A stretch of 64,000 bases of DNA from Halogeometricum rufum. Lineage in GTDB: Archaea; Halobacteriota; Halobacteria; Halobacteriales; Haloferacaceae. This document shows positions 19,397-28,105 of the stretch, piece by piece (within the stretch, counting starts at the first letter, position 1; each line of letters begins with the position of its first letter). The position numbers and the translations under genes are program-made. The notes under the pieces are model-generated. The model was not told where the DNA came from. It saw only the letters and a list, made by a program, of their open reading frames with translations, and made no database searches. The stretch spans positions 248,001-312,000 of the forward strand of contig NZ_FOYT01000001.1 in NCBI RefSeq assembly GCF_900112175.1. Reading direction: 5' to 3'.

Positions 19397-20001
19397 TGCG
19401 CTACGCGCCCGGCGTCCGGCGGTTCGCGCTCCCGGCGTTCCTCGCGGCGGCCGTCTCGGCCGTCGTCGCACCGCCCTTCGCCCTCGTCTGCCTCCTCGTC
19501 GGCGGGTTCGTCCTGTGGTTCTTCCGCGACCCGGACCGCCGTCCGTCGGCGCGGGGCGTCCTCTCGCCCGCCGACGGCCGCGTCTCCGTCGTCCGCGAGG
19601 AGGGCGAACAGGTCCGCGTCGGCGTGTTCATGAACGTCACCGACGTGCACGTCAACCGCGCGCCGTTCGACGCGACGGTCGAACGCGTCACCCACCGCCC
19701 CGGGGCGCACCGGCCGGCGTTCTCGAAGGAGTCCGAGCGGAACGAACGCGTGGACGTGGACCTCTCGACGCCCGAGGGCCCGGCGGAACTGTCGCTCATC
19801 GCGGGCGCGTTCGCCCGCCGCATCCACCCCTATCTGCGGGAGGGGGACGAACTCCGCCGCGGCGAACGCGTCGGCCACATCGACTTCGGCAGTCGCGCGG
19901 ACGTGCTCTTGCCGCCTTGCTACGACCGCGACGACCTCCTCGTCGAGGAGGGTGACACGCTCCGGGCGGGCGAGTCCGTCGTCGCGCGGCGCGAGGCGTG
20001 A
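19396..20001 (+). CDS. asd: Phosphatidylserine decarboxylase (archaeal short form)
   Basis: 201 residues from MRYAPGVRRFALPAFLA. Two hydrophobic segments near the N terminus anchor it to the membrane, followed by SPADGRVSVV, VFMNVTDVHVNRAPFDATV and the self-cleavage region HIDFGSRADVLLP, in which the Gly-Ser bond is processed to yield the pyruvoyl cofactor. It makes archaetidylethanolamine-type lipid from archaetidylserine. The ATG shares one base with the TGA of rfcC (TGATG), so the genes are translationally coupled. Confidence 0.93.
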   Translation: MRYAPGVRRFALPAFLAAAVSAVVAPPFALVCLLVGGFVLWFFRDPDRRPSARGVLSPADGRVSVVREEGEQVRVGVFMNVTDVHVNRAPFDATVERVTHRPGAHRPAFSKESERNERVDVDLSTPEGPAELSLIAGAFARRIHPYLREGDELRRGERVGHIDFGSRADVLLPPCYDRDDLLVEEGDTLRAGESVVARREA

Positions 20002-20122
20002 CGCCGCCGGCCGGACGCGCACGCCCCGTGGACGACGTCGTCCGCGCTCCAGATGCGCCTGCTCCCCAGTTGCTATTACGCCCGCCGTCGAACGTCGAGT
20101 CGTATGCGCGGGGGACGGCGCG

Positions 20123-21133
20123 ATGGCTGAGGGTCGGGTGACCGAGAGCGCCGCCGACGGCTCCGATTCCGACGGGGGCGTCGACGTCGCCGCGCTTCTC
20201 GGTGGCGACGACGAAACGTTCGACGGCGCCCTGTCCGACCGCACCGGTCCCGTCGCCGTCGTCGGCGACCCCTTTGCGGGTCGAGAGACGGTTCTCGACG
20301 CCGCGGCCGAGCGACTGGACGCCGTTCGGATTCGCCTCCGACCGGACGACGACGCCGCCGACCGACTGACGGCGCTGGGCGACGGCCCGGTCGTCGTCGA
20401 CGGTTGCCAGCACCTCTACCGGCGGGCCGTCGGCGGCTTCGACCTGCTCGACCGATTCTTGAACTGGCTGGTGGGACGCGACGCCCCGGTTGTGACCGGC
20501 TGGAACCGCTACGCGTGGACGTACCTCGACTCGACGCAGGGGGTCGGACGGGAGTTCCCCGTCACCGTCGAACTCCGTCCGCTCGGCGCGAGCGAACTGG
20601 CGGACGCCATCCTCCGCCGATACGAGGACACGGCTCGATTCCTCGCGGACGACGCCGAACGAGGGAGTGTGGTCTCGATTCGCCGTCGTCCGGTCGAGTG
20701 GCGCGGAATCTCCGGGTCGATACCGTACCCCGTCGTGAACATCCCCGGCGTTGGCACCCCCGGCAGAGACGGAGACCTCGACCCGAAAGACGTGGTGTTC
20801 GAACGCCTCGCGGCAGTCTCGAACGGGAACGTCGGCGTCGCGGCCGGTATCTGGGAGCGCCAACGCGGCGACGAACTCCGGCCGAGCGACGTCGTCGCGG
20901 CCGGAGCAGACCTGACGCTCGACCGAGACGAGGCGTTCTGCCTCCGAATCGTCCTCGCGAAGGAGTCCGTCTCCCGAGCCGAACTGGCCGAAATCGTCGG
21001 TGACGGGCTCGACCGCGTGCTGGGGCGACTCGTCCGTGACGAACTCGTCACCGTCGAAGCCGACCGGGTCAACCTCGCCCCGGCGGCAGTTCCCTCCGTC
21101 GTCGCCGCGACCGAACGGGAGCGGATACTGTGA
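20123..21133 (+). CDS. Degenerate P-loop protein with C-terminal helix-turn-helix, coupled to MscS
   Basis: 336 residues from ATG 20123. VAVVGDPFAGRETVLDAA (about 44-61) has the shape of a Walker A loop but carries Arg instead of the invariant Lys, and GPVVVDGCQHLYRR (about 88-101) looks like a Walker B with an Asp and no following Glu. FPVTVELRPLGASELADAILRRYEDT resembles the sensor/arginine region of STAND/AAA ATPases. The last 70 residues (ESVSRAELAEIVGDGLDRVLGRLVRDELVTV) form a winged-helix-like module. The stop overlaps the GTG of the MscS gene by four bases. It probably binds, but may not hydrolyse, nucleotide; a regulator of the channel or its expression is an inference. Confidence 0.7.
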   Translation: MAEGRVTESAADGSDSDGGVDVAALLGGDDETFDGALSDRTGPVAVVGDPFAGRETVLDAAAERLDAVRIRLRPDDDAADRLTALGDGPVVVDGCQHLYRRAVGGFDLLDRFLNWLVGRDAPVVTGWNRYAWTYLDSTQGVGREFPVTVELRPLGASELADAILRRYEDTARFLADDAERGSVVSIRRRPVEWRGISGSIPYPVVNIPGVGTPGRDGDLDPKDVVFERLAAVSNGNVGVAAGIWERQRGDELRPSDVVAAGADLTLDRDEAFCLRIVLAKESVSRAELAEIVGDGLDRVLGRLVRDELVTVEADRVNLAPAAVPSVVAATERERIL

Positions 21134-21951
21134 CGCTCCTCCAGACCGGGGCCGAGGGGTTTCAGGTCTCGCCCAGTGTGCTCGTCAACGCTGCGGTGGT
21201 GCTGGTGGTCGCGTATCTGTTCGGGCGGTTCCTGACGTCCGTCCTCTCGGAACTCGCCGAGCGCTCTCCGCGGCGCCGTATCACGATCAAGCTGTTCATC
21301 CCGATAACGAAGTTCCTCGTCTACGGCGCGGCGACGTACCTCGTGTTCGGTCCGCTCCTCCGACTGTCCTCGGCCCAACTGCTGGCCGTCTCCGGCCTGC
21401 TCGGGGCGGCGCTCGGATTCGGACTGCGGGACCTGTTCGCGGGCGTCGTCGGCGGGTTGCTCCTCGTCACCGAACGGCCGTATCAGGTCGGCGACAAGGT
21501 CGAAATCGACGGCGACTACGGGGAGGTGACCGGTATCGGACTCTGGGCGACGACGCTGACGACGCCCGACGACACCGTGGTTCGGGTGACGAACGCGAGT
21601 CTGTTCACATCGAACGTGGCGAACGCGAACGACGGGAACCCCGAGATGATGGTCGTCGTGGACGTCGCAGTCGCCCCCGGTGCCGACATCGACCGCGCGA
21701 CGGGCATCGTCGAAGACGCCCTCGTGACCTCGCGGTACGTCTACGTCGACGACGACCACCCGGTCGTCGTCCTCGTCGAGGACGAGACCTACTACCGGAC
21801 GATTCGCGGTAAGGCCTACGTCGCGGACCTGCGCGACGAGTTCGCCTTCGCCTCCGACGTGACCGAGCGAACCCTCGCGGCGTTCGAAGCGCAGGGAATC
21901 GAGACGCCGACGTTTCCGGGTGTGGGCGTCGTCGACGACGGCGACGGTTGA
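21130..21951 (+). CDS. mscS: MscS-family mechanosensitive channel
   Basis: 273 residues from GTG 21130. Three hydrophobic segments; the pore-lining TM3 reads LLAVSGLLGAALGFGLRDLFAGVVGG, followed by the beta domain LVTERPYQVGDKVEIDGDYGEVTGIGLWATTL, the standard MscS signature, and the alpha-beta C-terminal domain. It opens under membrane tension to release solutes on hypo-osmotic shock. The start overlaps the preceding P-loop gene by GTGA, implying coupled translation. Confidence 0.93.
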   Translation: MTLLQTGAEGFQVSPSVLVNAAVVLVVAYLFGRFLTSVLSELAERSPRRRITIKLFIPITKFLVYGAATYLVFGPLLRLSSAQLLAVSGLLGAALGFGLRDLFAGVVGGLLLVTERPYQVGDKVEIDGDYGEVTGIGLWATTLTTPDDTVVRVTNASLFTSNVANANDGNPEMMVVVDVAVAPGADIDRATGIVEDALVTSRYVYVDDDHPVVVLVEDETYYRTIRGKAYVADLRDEFAFASDVTERTLAAFEAQGIETPTFPGVGVVDDGDG

Positions 21952-22165
21952 CGTGCCGTCGCACCTCTCTGCCGGAACCCCCGCGTCACACTCCGGGAAC
22001 CGGACAGGCGCGCACACGCCAGCACAGACGTGACTGGTCGGAAACGGGCCATAGAGGTCACGTTTCGATTCGCCCGGTGGCCGCGTCGTCGTCGCCTCTC
22101 ACCGCTCTACAGCGCGAGGTGGAGACGAAGTGACGTTTAACCCATCCGACCGACAAGCACACCTC

Positions 22166-22636
22166 GTGTCCAGTCCCTCCAACTGGTGGTACGGCGTCCT
22201 CGCGTTCCCCCTCGTCGCCGTCACCGCCCTCCTGACGCGGTTCGCCACGCGCCGATTCATCACCGTCTCCGCGGCCGACGGTGACCCGAACGTCGCCGTC
22301 GCCCTCGCCTCGTTCGTCCTGTCGGTCCTCGCGCAGTGGGTCGGCGTCTTCGTCGCTCTCGTCGTCCTCGTCTGCCTCGTCCTCGACGTGCGGGCACTCC
22401 GCCGTGTCGGCGACGGTGGCGAGGGCGGCACAGACGACGGCGACGGCACCGGAGACGGCGACGGCACCGACGACGGCACCGGAGACGACGGCGGATGGTC
22501 GCCCACGTGGGCGTGGACTCTCGCGGGCGTCGCGCACCTCGTCGGTGCGCTGTTCGCCCCCGCCCTCGCCGTCTCGGTGCCGTCGCTCTCGTACTACGTC
22601 TACCGGCGGTACGAGGGCGGGACGCGGGCCGTCTGA
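22166..22636 (+). CDS. Membrane protein of unknown function with Asp/Gly linker
   Basis: About 156 residues from GTG 22166. Hydrophobic segments near 8-22, 42-68 and 113-138 flank a low-complexity linker of GDGTGDGDGTDDGTGDD type. A GTTTAACC element lies about 31 bases before the GTG, favouring it over the GTG at 22130. No motif suggests a function. Confidence 0.6.
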   Translation: MSSPSNWWYGVLAFPLVAVTALLTRFATRRFITVSAADGDPNVAVALASFVLSVLAQWVGVFVALVVLVCLVLDVRALRRVGDGGEGGTDDGDGTGDGDGTDDGTGDDGGWSPTWAWTLAGVAHLVGALFAPALAVSVPSLSYYVYRRYEGGTRAV

Positions 22637-22695
22637 CGGTGCCGACGACGGGCCCGCCGTAGCTTTTCTCCCGGTCGCTCCCGTGGTCGTGGCCG

Positions 22696-23397
22696 ATGCA
22701 GGTCATCGCCCATCGCGGGTTCGGAGAGTGCTACCCGGAGAACACGGTGTTCGCGGTAGAGGAAGCGAGTCGAGACGCCGACGCCGTCGAGATCGACGTG
22801 CGACGGTGCGGGTCGGGGGAACTGGTCGCGAGCCACTTCGAGCGGCTTCGCTGGGTGACCGACGCGTCCGGCCGCGTCGACCAGCACTCGGCCGACTCGC
22901 TGGCGTCGCTGTCCGTCGCCGGGTCGGAGTGCGGCATCCCCACGCTCGACGAGGCGCTGGCGGCCGTCCCTCCGTCGGTGTCGGTGGAACTCGACCTGAA
23001 GGAACCCGGCCTCGTGGCGGACGCCCTCAACGCGACGGACGCGGTGGACAACCAGACCGTGTTCACCTCGTTCTACTCGGACACGCTGTGGGAGGCCCGG
23101 TCGGCCTCGGACGCGGCCGAACTGACGTACAACTTCGACGTGCGACTCGACAGGAACCTCCACACGGCCGGGTTGCTCGACTGCGACCGGGTGAACGTCC
23201 ACTGGGCGCTCTGTCTCGGCACCGACGTGGTCGAACGGGCGAACGCTCGCGGGATGGACGTCTACGCGTGGCCGGTCACGTCGCGCCCCGCCGCCGCGGC
23301 GGTCGGTGCGGCGGGCGTCGACGGCGTCCTCGCGACTCGACCGGGGACGCAGTCGTGGGGACGGCGCGCGCGCAGACTCCGCGACGCCGTCGTGTGA
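22696..23397 (+). CDS. Glycerophosphodiester phosphodiesterase family protein
   Basis: 233 residues. GDPD TIM-barrel motifs: IAHRGFGECYPENTVFA with catalytic HRG (H6, R7) and PENT, then AVEIDVRR (E32, D34 metal ligands), ELDLKEPG, TSFYSDTL and near the end VYAWPV and VDGVLATRP. The second catalytic site usually reads H-D-x-x-L; here it is SHFERLRW, so His47 is kept but Asp is Phe. The enzyme would split glycerophosphodiesters or lipid head groups; the altered site could narrow the substrate range. No signal peptide. Confidence 0.85.
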   Translation: MQVIAHRGFGECYPENTVFAVEEASRDADAVEIDVRRCGSGELVASHFERLRWVTDASGRVDQHSADSLASLSVAGSECGIPTLDEALAAVPPSVSVELDLKEPGLVADALNATDAVDNQTVFTSFYSDTLWEARSASDAAELTYNFDVRLDRNLHTAGLLDCDRVNVHWALCLGTDVVERANARGMDVYAWPVTSRPAAAAVGAAGVDGVLATRPGTQSWGRRARRLRDAVV

Positions 23398-23427
23398 CCC
23401 CGGCGTCGAAACCGTCGCCGCGCCGGC

Positions 23428-24417
23428 TCAGGCGCGCGAGAGGACGTGGACGTGGCGGTCCAGCGAGCGATGCACGCGGCGTTCGAACCGCGCGTCCACC
23501 GCCCACCCGGCGTCTTCGGCCTCGTCCGCCCACGGTCGGTCGGCGACGAGGACGGCCGCGGGCGCGACTCGGGCCGCCTCGGCGAGTGCGCCGCCCACCA
23601 GGTCGGCGAGTTCGTGTCGAGCTATCTTCGACTGCCGGCCGTAGGGCGCGTCGAACACCACCGCGTCGGCGGTGTCGTCGCGGAGGGGGAGGGCGGTGGC
23701 GTCGCCGCGGACCACGTCCCACTCGGCGTCGGGGAGGTACGCCCCGAGATTCTCGCGGGCGCCGCGGGACATCTTCCACTGCGCGTCGTTGCCGACGGCG
23801 CGGGCGCCGACCAGACCGGCCTCGATGAGGATGCCGCCGGTGCCGCACATCGGGTCGACCACCGTCGCGTCCGGCAGGGCGGGGCCGGCGGCGAGGTTGA
23901 CGTACGCCCGAGCGTCGAGGGGGTTCATGCTCCCCGGTTGGAAGAACGGCCGGTCGGTCGGCGCGCGAGTGCCGAAGTCGCGGACGCTCGCGGCCGCCTC
24001 CCAGCCGAGGAGGCAGGTGCCGTCCGAGAAACAGGCGCGCAGGACGTGGTCGGGGTCGTCGAGGTCGACCTCGAAGCCGCGGTCGACGAGGACGCCGCCG
24101 AGGGCGCGTTCGGCGGCCGACGCGCTCACACCCGACGAGGAGCGGACGTCGCGTCCGCGGACCGCGACGCTCCCCGTCCGGTCGACCGAGGCGGCCCGGA
24201 GGAGGGCGACGGCGCTCTCCACGTCGGCGTCGGTCCGCCCGACGAGTTCGGAGACGCGGTGGGTGTACGCGAGCGTCGGCACGCGACCGAGGCGGACGCC
24301 GCGGGCCGTCGCCAGACCGGGCGCGACGCGTTCGACGGCCGTCGCGGCGGCGCGTTCGGCTTCGAGGGCGGCGAGGGATTCGTCGTCCGCCTCGCCGGCC
24401 AGTTCGAGGCAGTACAC
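23428..24417 (-). CDS. tRNA (guanine-N2-)-methyltransferase of the Trm11/Trm-G10 family
   Basis: 329 residues from GTG 24417 (reads YCLELAGEADDESL). The N-terminal half is a THUMP-type region; the C-terminal half is a Rossmann methyltransferase with SAM motif VVDPMCGTGGILIEAGL, FQPGSMNPLDARAYVNLA, and the catalytic DAPYGRQSK, equivalent to DPPYG. Archaeal Trm-G10 makes m2G or m2,2G at position 10 of tRNA. The start is uncertain because the frame is open upstream, but the conserved N terminus begins at this GTG. Confidence 0.9.
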   Translation of the reverse strand: MYCLELAGEADDESLAALEAERAAATAVERVAPGLATARGVRLGRVPTLAYTHRVSELVGRTDADVESAVALLRAASVDRTGSVAVRGRDVRSSSGVSASAAERALGGVLVDRGFEVDLDDPDHVLRACFSDGTCLLGWEAAASVRDFGTRAPTDRPFFQPGSMNPLDARAYVNLAAGPALPDATVVDPMCGTGGILIEAGLVGARAVGNDAQWKMSRGARENLGAYLPDAEWDVVRGDATALPLRDDTADAVVFDAPYGRQSKIARHELADLVGGALAEAARVAPAAVLVADRPWADEAEDAGWAVDARFERRVHRSLDRHVHVLSRA

Positions 24418-24570
24418 GCTCGGAGCGAGTCCATCCGCGCGTATCAGCGTGTCGATGCGGCCGGTCGGTGGGTTCCCTCGCGGTCGTTCGGCCCCGTCAC
24501 GCTCGACCGGTTCACCCGGCAGAGCCGTCCGAACCGACAGTATAAGTCGCCGGCCGGTCACTCCCCGACG

Positions 24571-24948
24571 ATGGCCGACCCCGTCCCGTTCGTTTCGCTC
24601 CCCGCCGCGGTTCCCCTCCTCGACGCCGTCCTCTGGGTCGTCGCGTTCGCCTTCTACGGCCTCGGCGACTACGCCACCACCGTCGCGGCGACGACGCGCC
24701 CCGGCGCGCGCGAGCGAAACCCGGTCCTGCGCCGCCTGTTCGACGGGCTCCCCCTCCCGCCGGCGGTGACGTTCGCCGCCGCGAAACTCCTCGCGTTCGC
24801 GTTCTTCGTCGTCGGCTACCGCTCCGTCGACCCGTCGCCGCTCCGTCCGTTGATTCCGGGCGTCGTCGCCGCCATCGGCGTCCTCGTCACCGTCCAGAAC
24901 CTCCGAGTGCTCGGTCGCGACCGTTCCTCCCGTCAGCGACTGCACTAA
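24571..24948 (+). CDS. Small membrane protein with GDYATT...NPVLR motif
   Basis: 125 residues from ATG 24571. Three to four hydrophobic segments. A conserved-looking cytoplasmic/extracellular motif YGLGDYATTVAAT then GARERNPVLRRLF resembles DUF5658-type membrane proteins, of unknown role. CAGTATAAGT lies about 30 bases upstream, consistent with leaderless transcription. It sits between the tRNA methyltransferase gene (divergent) and tbp (downstream, same strand). Confidence 0.65.
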   Translation: MADPVPFVSLPAAVPLLDAVLWVVAFAFYGLGDYATTVAATTRPGARERNPVLRRLFDGLPLPPAVTFAAAKLLAFAFFVVGYRSVDPSPLRPLIPGVVAAIGVLVTVQNLRVLGRDRSSRQRLH

Positions 24949-24960
24949 CCTTTTTCAACC

Positions 24961-24978
24961 TTAAATACGTCGTTTAAG
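24961..24978 (+). promoter_or_regulatory. tbp promoter region with two TATA-like elements
   Basis: TTAAATA at 24961-24967 and TTTAAG at 24973-24978 lie 8-25 bases before the tbp ATG, with a CTTTTTC tract before them. The upstream one is the likelier TATA box. The second overlaps the expected initiation region, where TBP itself could bind and repress; that is an inference. Confidence 0.4.
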
Positions 24979-24985
24979 TCGTCGC

Positions 24986-25549
24986 ATGACCGACCCCAAG
25001 GACACTATCAACATAGAGAACGTCGTCGCCTCGACCGGTATCGGTCAGGAACTCGACCTCCAAAGCGTGGCGATGGACCTCGAGGGTGCGGACTACGACC
25101 CCGAGCAGTTTCCCGGACTCGTCTACCGGACGCAAGATCCGAAATCTGCGGCGCTCATCTTCCGCTCCGGAAAAATCGTCTGCACCGGCGCGAAATCGAC
25201 CGACGACGTGCACGAGAGCCTCGAACTCGTCTTCGAGAAACTCCGCGCGCTCCAGATTCCCGTCGAGGACGACCCCGAGATAACGGTCCAGAACATCGTC
25301 ACCTCGGCGGACCTCGGCCGCAATCTGAACCTCAACGCCATCGCCATCGGCCTCGGGCTGGAGAACATCGAGTACGAGCCCGAGCAGTTCCCCGGGTTGG
25401 TCTACCGCCTCGACGAACCGGACGTCGTCGCGCTGCTGTTCGGGTCGGGCAAACTCGTCATCACGGGCGGCAAACACCCCTCGGACGCCGAGCAGGCCGT
25501 GGACGAAATCGTCTCGCGATTGAGCGACCTCGGCCTGTACGACGGGTAA
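24986..25549 (+). CDS. tbp: TATA-box-binding protein
   Basis: 187 residues made of two direct repeats, as in all TBPs: first INIENVVASTGIG ... EQFPGLVYR ... ALIFRSGKIVCTGAKS, second VQNIVTSADLGRNLNL ... EQFPGLVYR ... ALLFGSGKLVITGGKH. It binds the TATA box and recruits TFB and RNA polymerase. Haloarchaea often have several TBPs; this is a chromosomal, canonical copy. ATG at 24986 with very short spacing to the TATA-like elements. Confidence 0.97.
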   Translation: MTDPKDTINIENVVASTGIGQELDLQSVAMDLEGADYDPEQFPGLVYRTQDPKSAALIFRSGKIVCTGAKSTDDVHESLELVFEKLRALQIPVEDDPEITVQNIVTSADLGRNLNLNAIAIGLGLENIEYEPEQFPGLVYRLDEPDVVALLFGSGKLVITGGKHPSDAEQAVDEIVSRLSDLGLYDG

Positions 25550-25612
25550 CGTGTCTCCGCTTTTCGACCGCAAACGCACGCGCCTAAGTCGTCGGCGTCT
25601 CTCAGTTCGACC

Positions 25613-25996
25613 ATGTCGCTAGCCACCACGCCGTTGCAGTCGGCGGCGACGGGGAGCCCCCTCGCCGTCGCGGGAACGTTCGCCTCGTTGGCGTTGTTCC
25701 TCTCCATCACCGCGCACGTCGCCGCGAGAAACGTCCTCGGCGACGTGCCGGTCAAGTACGCCTTCGTCGTCGGTCCCATCCCGGCGGCCGTCGCCGTCGT
25801 CTTCACCGCGTTCGAGTTGAACTCCTTCGTCGCCATCTTCCTCGCCGTCGGCCTCGACGGCGTCGCCGTGAAGTACCTCTACGGGCAGTCGAACCGCCTC
25901 TCGGCGTACGTCACGTTCGTCCACGTCGTCGTCTCCATCATCCTCGGCGCCGTCCTGTTCGGCCTCCTGTTGCTCCTGAGTTCGGCGCCCGGGTAG
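25613..25996 (+). CDS. Conserved membrane protein downstream of tbp
   Basis: 127 residues with about four hydrophobic segments (AVAGTFASLALFLSITAHVA; YAFVVGPIPAAVAVVFTAF; FVAIFLAVGLDGVAVKYLYG; YVTFVHVVVSIILGAVLFGLL). No catalytic motif. It follows tbp by 63 bases on the same strand. Function unknown. Confidence 0.65.
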   Translation: MSLATTPLQSAATGSPLAVAGTFASLALFLSITAHVAARNVLGDVPVKYAFVVGPIPAAVAVVFTAFELNSFVAIFLAVGLDGVAVKYLYGQSNRLSAYVTFVHVVVSIILGAVLFGLLLLLSSAPG

Positions 25997-26171
25997 CCGG
26001 AAACGCCCGCCGCGTTCGGTCGGCGCGTTCCGCCGGCGCGTTCCTCGCGGCGGCCGTCTCGGCCCTCGTCGCGCCGCCGTCCGGCCTCGCCGGGCGCACA
26101 CGACCCGCCGCAGTCCGCACCGGTGGCCGCAGTCGCCCACTTTCTTTGCGCCGTCGACTCGAACGACTGTC

Positions 26172-27110
26172 ATGAAGCTCCGCGAACTCGTCTGGAACGG
26201 CTCGGAACGCCGCCCGCGCGCCCCCGTTCGCCTGACCCTCGCCGTCGTCGCGCTGGTTCTCGTCGTCGTGGCCGTCGGCGTCGTCTTCAGCGTCTTCAGC
26301 GCCGCGCTGACGCTGTCGAGCGGCCTCGCCGCCTCGTTCGTCTCCATCCTCCTGCCGGGTGTTCTGGCCGTCGTCCTCGGCGTCGTCGTCGACCGTCGCC
26401 GCGTGTCGGACCTCGGACTCGGCTTCGACCGGGACTGGTGGCTGGACCTCGGCTTCGGCCTGTTCCTCGGCGCCGCTCTCATGACCGTCATCTTCCTCCT
26501 CGCCCTCGCCGTCGGTTGGGTTCGCGTCGACGGGACGTTCACCGGTGGCTCTCGGGGCTTCCTCGCCGGGTTCGCGCTCCTGACGCTCCAGTTTCTCGCC
26601 GTCGGCTTCGCCGAGGAGATACTCCTGCGGGGCTACCTCCTGACGAACGTCGCCGAGGGGTTGGCCGGCTACACCTCACGCGCCGTCGCCGCGGGCGTCG
26701 CCGTCCTCGTCTCCTCCGTCGTCTTCGGCGCCGCGCACCTTCTGAACCCGAACGCGACGCTCGTGAGTACGGCCGGCATCTCGCTGGCGGGTATCTTCCT
26801 CGCCGTCGGCTACGTGTTGACGGACGAACTCGCCATTCCTGTCGGTCTGCACGTCACGTGGAACCTGTTTCAGGGCGGCGTGTACGGCTTCCCCGTCAGC
26901 GGACTCGGCATCGGCGCGAACGTCGTCGACACCGCGGAGACGGGGCCGGACCTGTTCACCGGCGGCGCGTTCGGCCCCGAGGCGGGTCTGCTCGGCGTCC
27001 TCGGAACCGTCCTCGGAACCGCCCTCGTCGTCGCCTACGTCCGGTGGCGGTACGGCGAAGCGCGACTCGCGCCCGGCCTGTTCGAACCGGACCTGCGCTG
27101 GCGCGACTGA
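26172..27110 (+). CDS. CPBP-family intramembrane metalloprotease (Rce1/abortive-infection-like)
   Basis: 312 residues with about 8 hydrophobic segments. CPBP motifs: FAEEILLRGYLL (EExxxR), SVVFGAAHLLNPNAT (FxxxH) and GLHVTWNLFQGGVYG (HxxxN). Members cleave peptides or prenyl-modified proteins inside the membrane, or act in bacteriocin self-immunity; substrates in haloarchaea are mostly unknown. Start ATG 26172. It is followed by the convergent hisG. Confidence 0.9.
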   Translation: MKLRELVWNGSERRPRAPVRLTLAVVALVLVVVAVGVVFSVFSAALTLSSGLAASFVSILLPGVLAVVLGVVVDRRRVSDLGLGFDRDWWLDLGFGLFLGAALMTVIFLLALAVGWVRVDGTFTGGSRGFLAGFALLTLQFLAVGFAEEILLRGYLLTNVAEGLAGYTSRAVAAGVAVLVSSVVFGAAHLLNPNATLVSTAGISLAGIFLAVGYVLTDELAIPVGLHVTWNLFQGGVYGFPVSGLGIGANVVDTAETGPDLFTGGAFGPEAGLLGVLGTVLGTALVVAYVRWRYGEARLAPGLFEPDLRWRD

Positions 27111-27164
27111 GTCGGTTCGCGACCGGACGAACGGGTACTCGACGGGCCGTCACTCGCGGGACGG

Positions 27165-28010
27165 CTACTCGACGAGTCGCTCGATTTCGGTGACGAGGAT
27201 GCCCGACGCGCCCACCTGTTTCAGGTCGTTCACCACCTCGAACACGAGGCGTTCGTCCACGACGGCGTGGACGGCGACCATGTCGTCGCCCGCCACGTCC
27301 ATCACCGTCGGGCCGCCCAGTCCCGGCAGCACCTCGCGCACGTCGTCCAGACTGTCGCGGGGCGCGTTCATCATCACGTAGCGCTTGTCCTCGGCGGCGA
27401 TGACCGACTGGAACGCCGTCACCAACTGCTTCACCTTGGGGTCGTCGACCACGTCGGGTCGGGCGAACAGACGCACCGAGGAGGCGAGCACCTCGTCGAC
27501 GACGGCGAGGCGGTTCACGCGGAGCGTCGTCCCCGTGGAGGTGATGTCGATGATGGCGTCGGCCATCTCGACGTGCGGGGTGAGTTCCGTCGCGCCCGTC
27601 ACCTCGACGACGTCGGCTTCGACGCCCTTCTCCGCGAAGTAGTTCCGCGCGATGGTGGGGAACTCCGTCGCCACCGTCTTGCCGGCCACGTCCTCGACAG
27701 ACGTGATGTCGCCGTCCTCGGGGGCGGCGAGGACGAGGCGGCAGGAGCCGAACTCCAGGTCCACCAGTTCCTCGAGTTCGTGGCCCGACTCGCGCACCTG
27801 GTCGAGACCGGTGATGCCGACGGCGGCGGCGCCGTCGCGGACGTACTCGGGGATGTCGGCCGCGCGGGCGAACAGCACCGTCACGTCGGGGTCGACCGTG
27901 TCGGCGTACAGTTTGCGGTCGGCACCGCTCTCGATGTGGAGGCCGGCGCGTTCGAGGAGTTCGACGCTCGGGTCGTGCAGACGCCCCTTGTTGGGCACGG
28001 CGATGCGCAT
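27165..28010 (-). CDS. hisG: ATP phosphoribosyltransferase (long form)
   Basis: 281 residues beginning [20 protein letters not shown]. It catalyses the first step of histidine synthesis: ATP + PRPP to phosphoribosyl-ATP. The catalytic PRPP loop region reads [20 protein letters not shown] and [10 protein letters not shown]. The last 75 residues ([19 protein letters not shown] to EIERLVE) are the ACT-like regulatory domain of the long form, which gives histidine feedback inhibition. No other his gene lies next to it, normal for haloarchaea, where his genes are scattered. Confidence 0.97.
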   Translation of the reverse strand: MRIAVPNKGRLHDPSVELLERAGLHIESGADRKLYADTVDPDVTVLFARAADIPEYVRDGAAAVGITGLDQVRESGHELEELVDLEFGSCRLVLAAPEDGDITSVEDVAGKTVATEFPTIARNYFAEKGVEADVVEVTGATELTPHVEMADAIIDITSTGTTLRVNRLAVVDEVLASSVRLFARPDVVDDPKVKQLVTAFQSVIAAEDKRYVMMNAPRDSLDDVREVLPGLGGPTVMDVAGDDMVAVHAVVDERLVFEVVNDLKQVGASGILVTEIERLVE

Positions 28011-28105
28011 ACGCGACTCTCTCGGCGGTGGAACCTACACCTTTCGCTCCCGGCGGGTCGAGGGGTCGGCGCAGACGGCCCCGGTCGGCCGCTCCGCGGA
28101 GTCCC

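Noticed and set aside
23428-24945. The whole 505-codon open frame as one tRNA methyltransferase
   Set aside because: The upstream third is Arg/Glu-rich and antisense to the membrane-protein gene at 24571-24948; homology begins at the GTG 24417.
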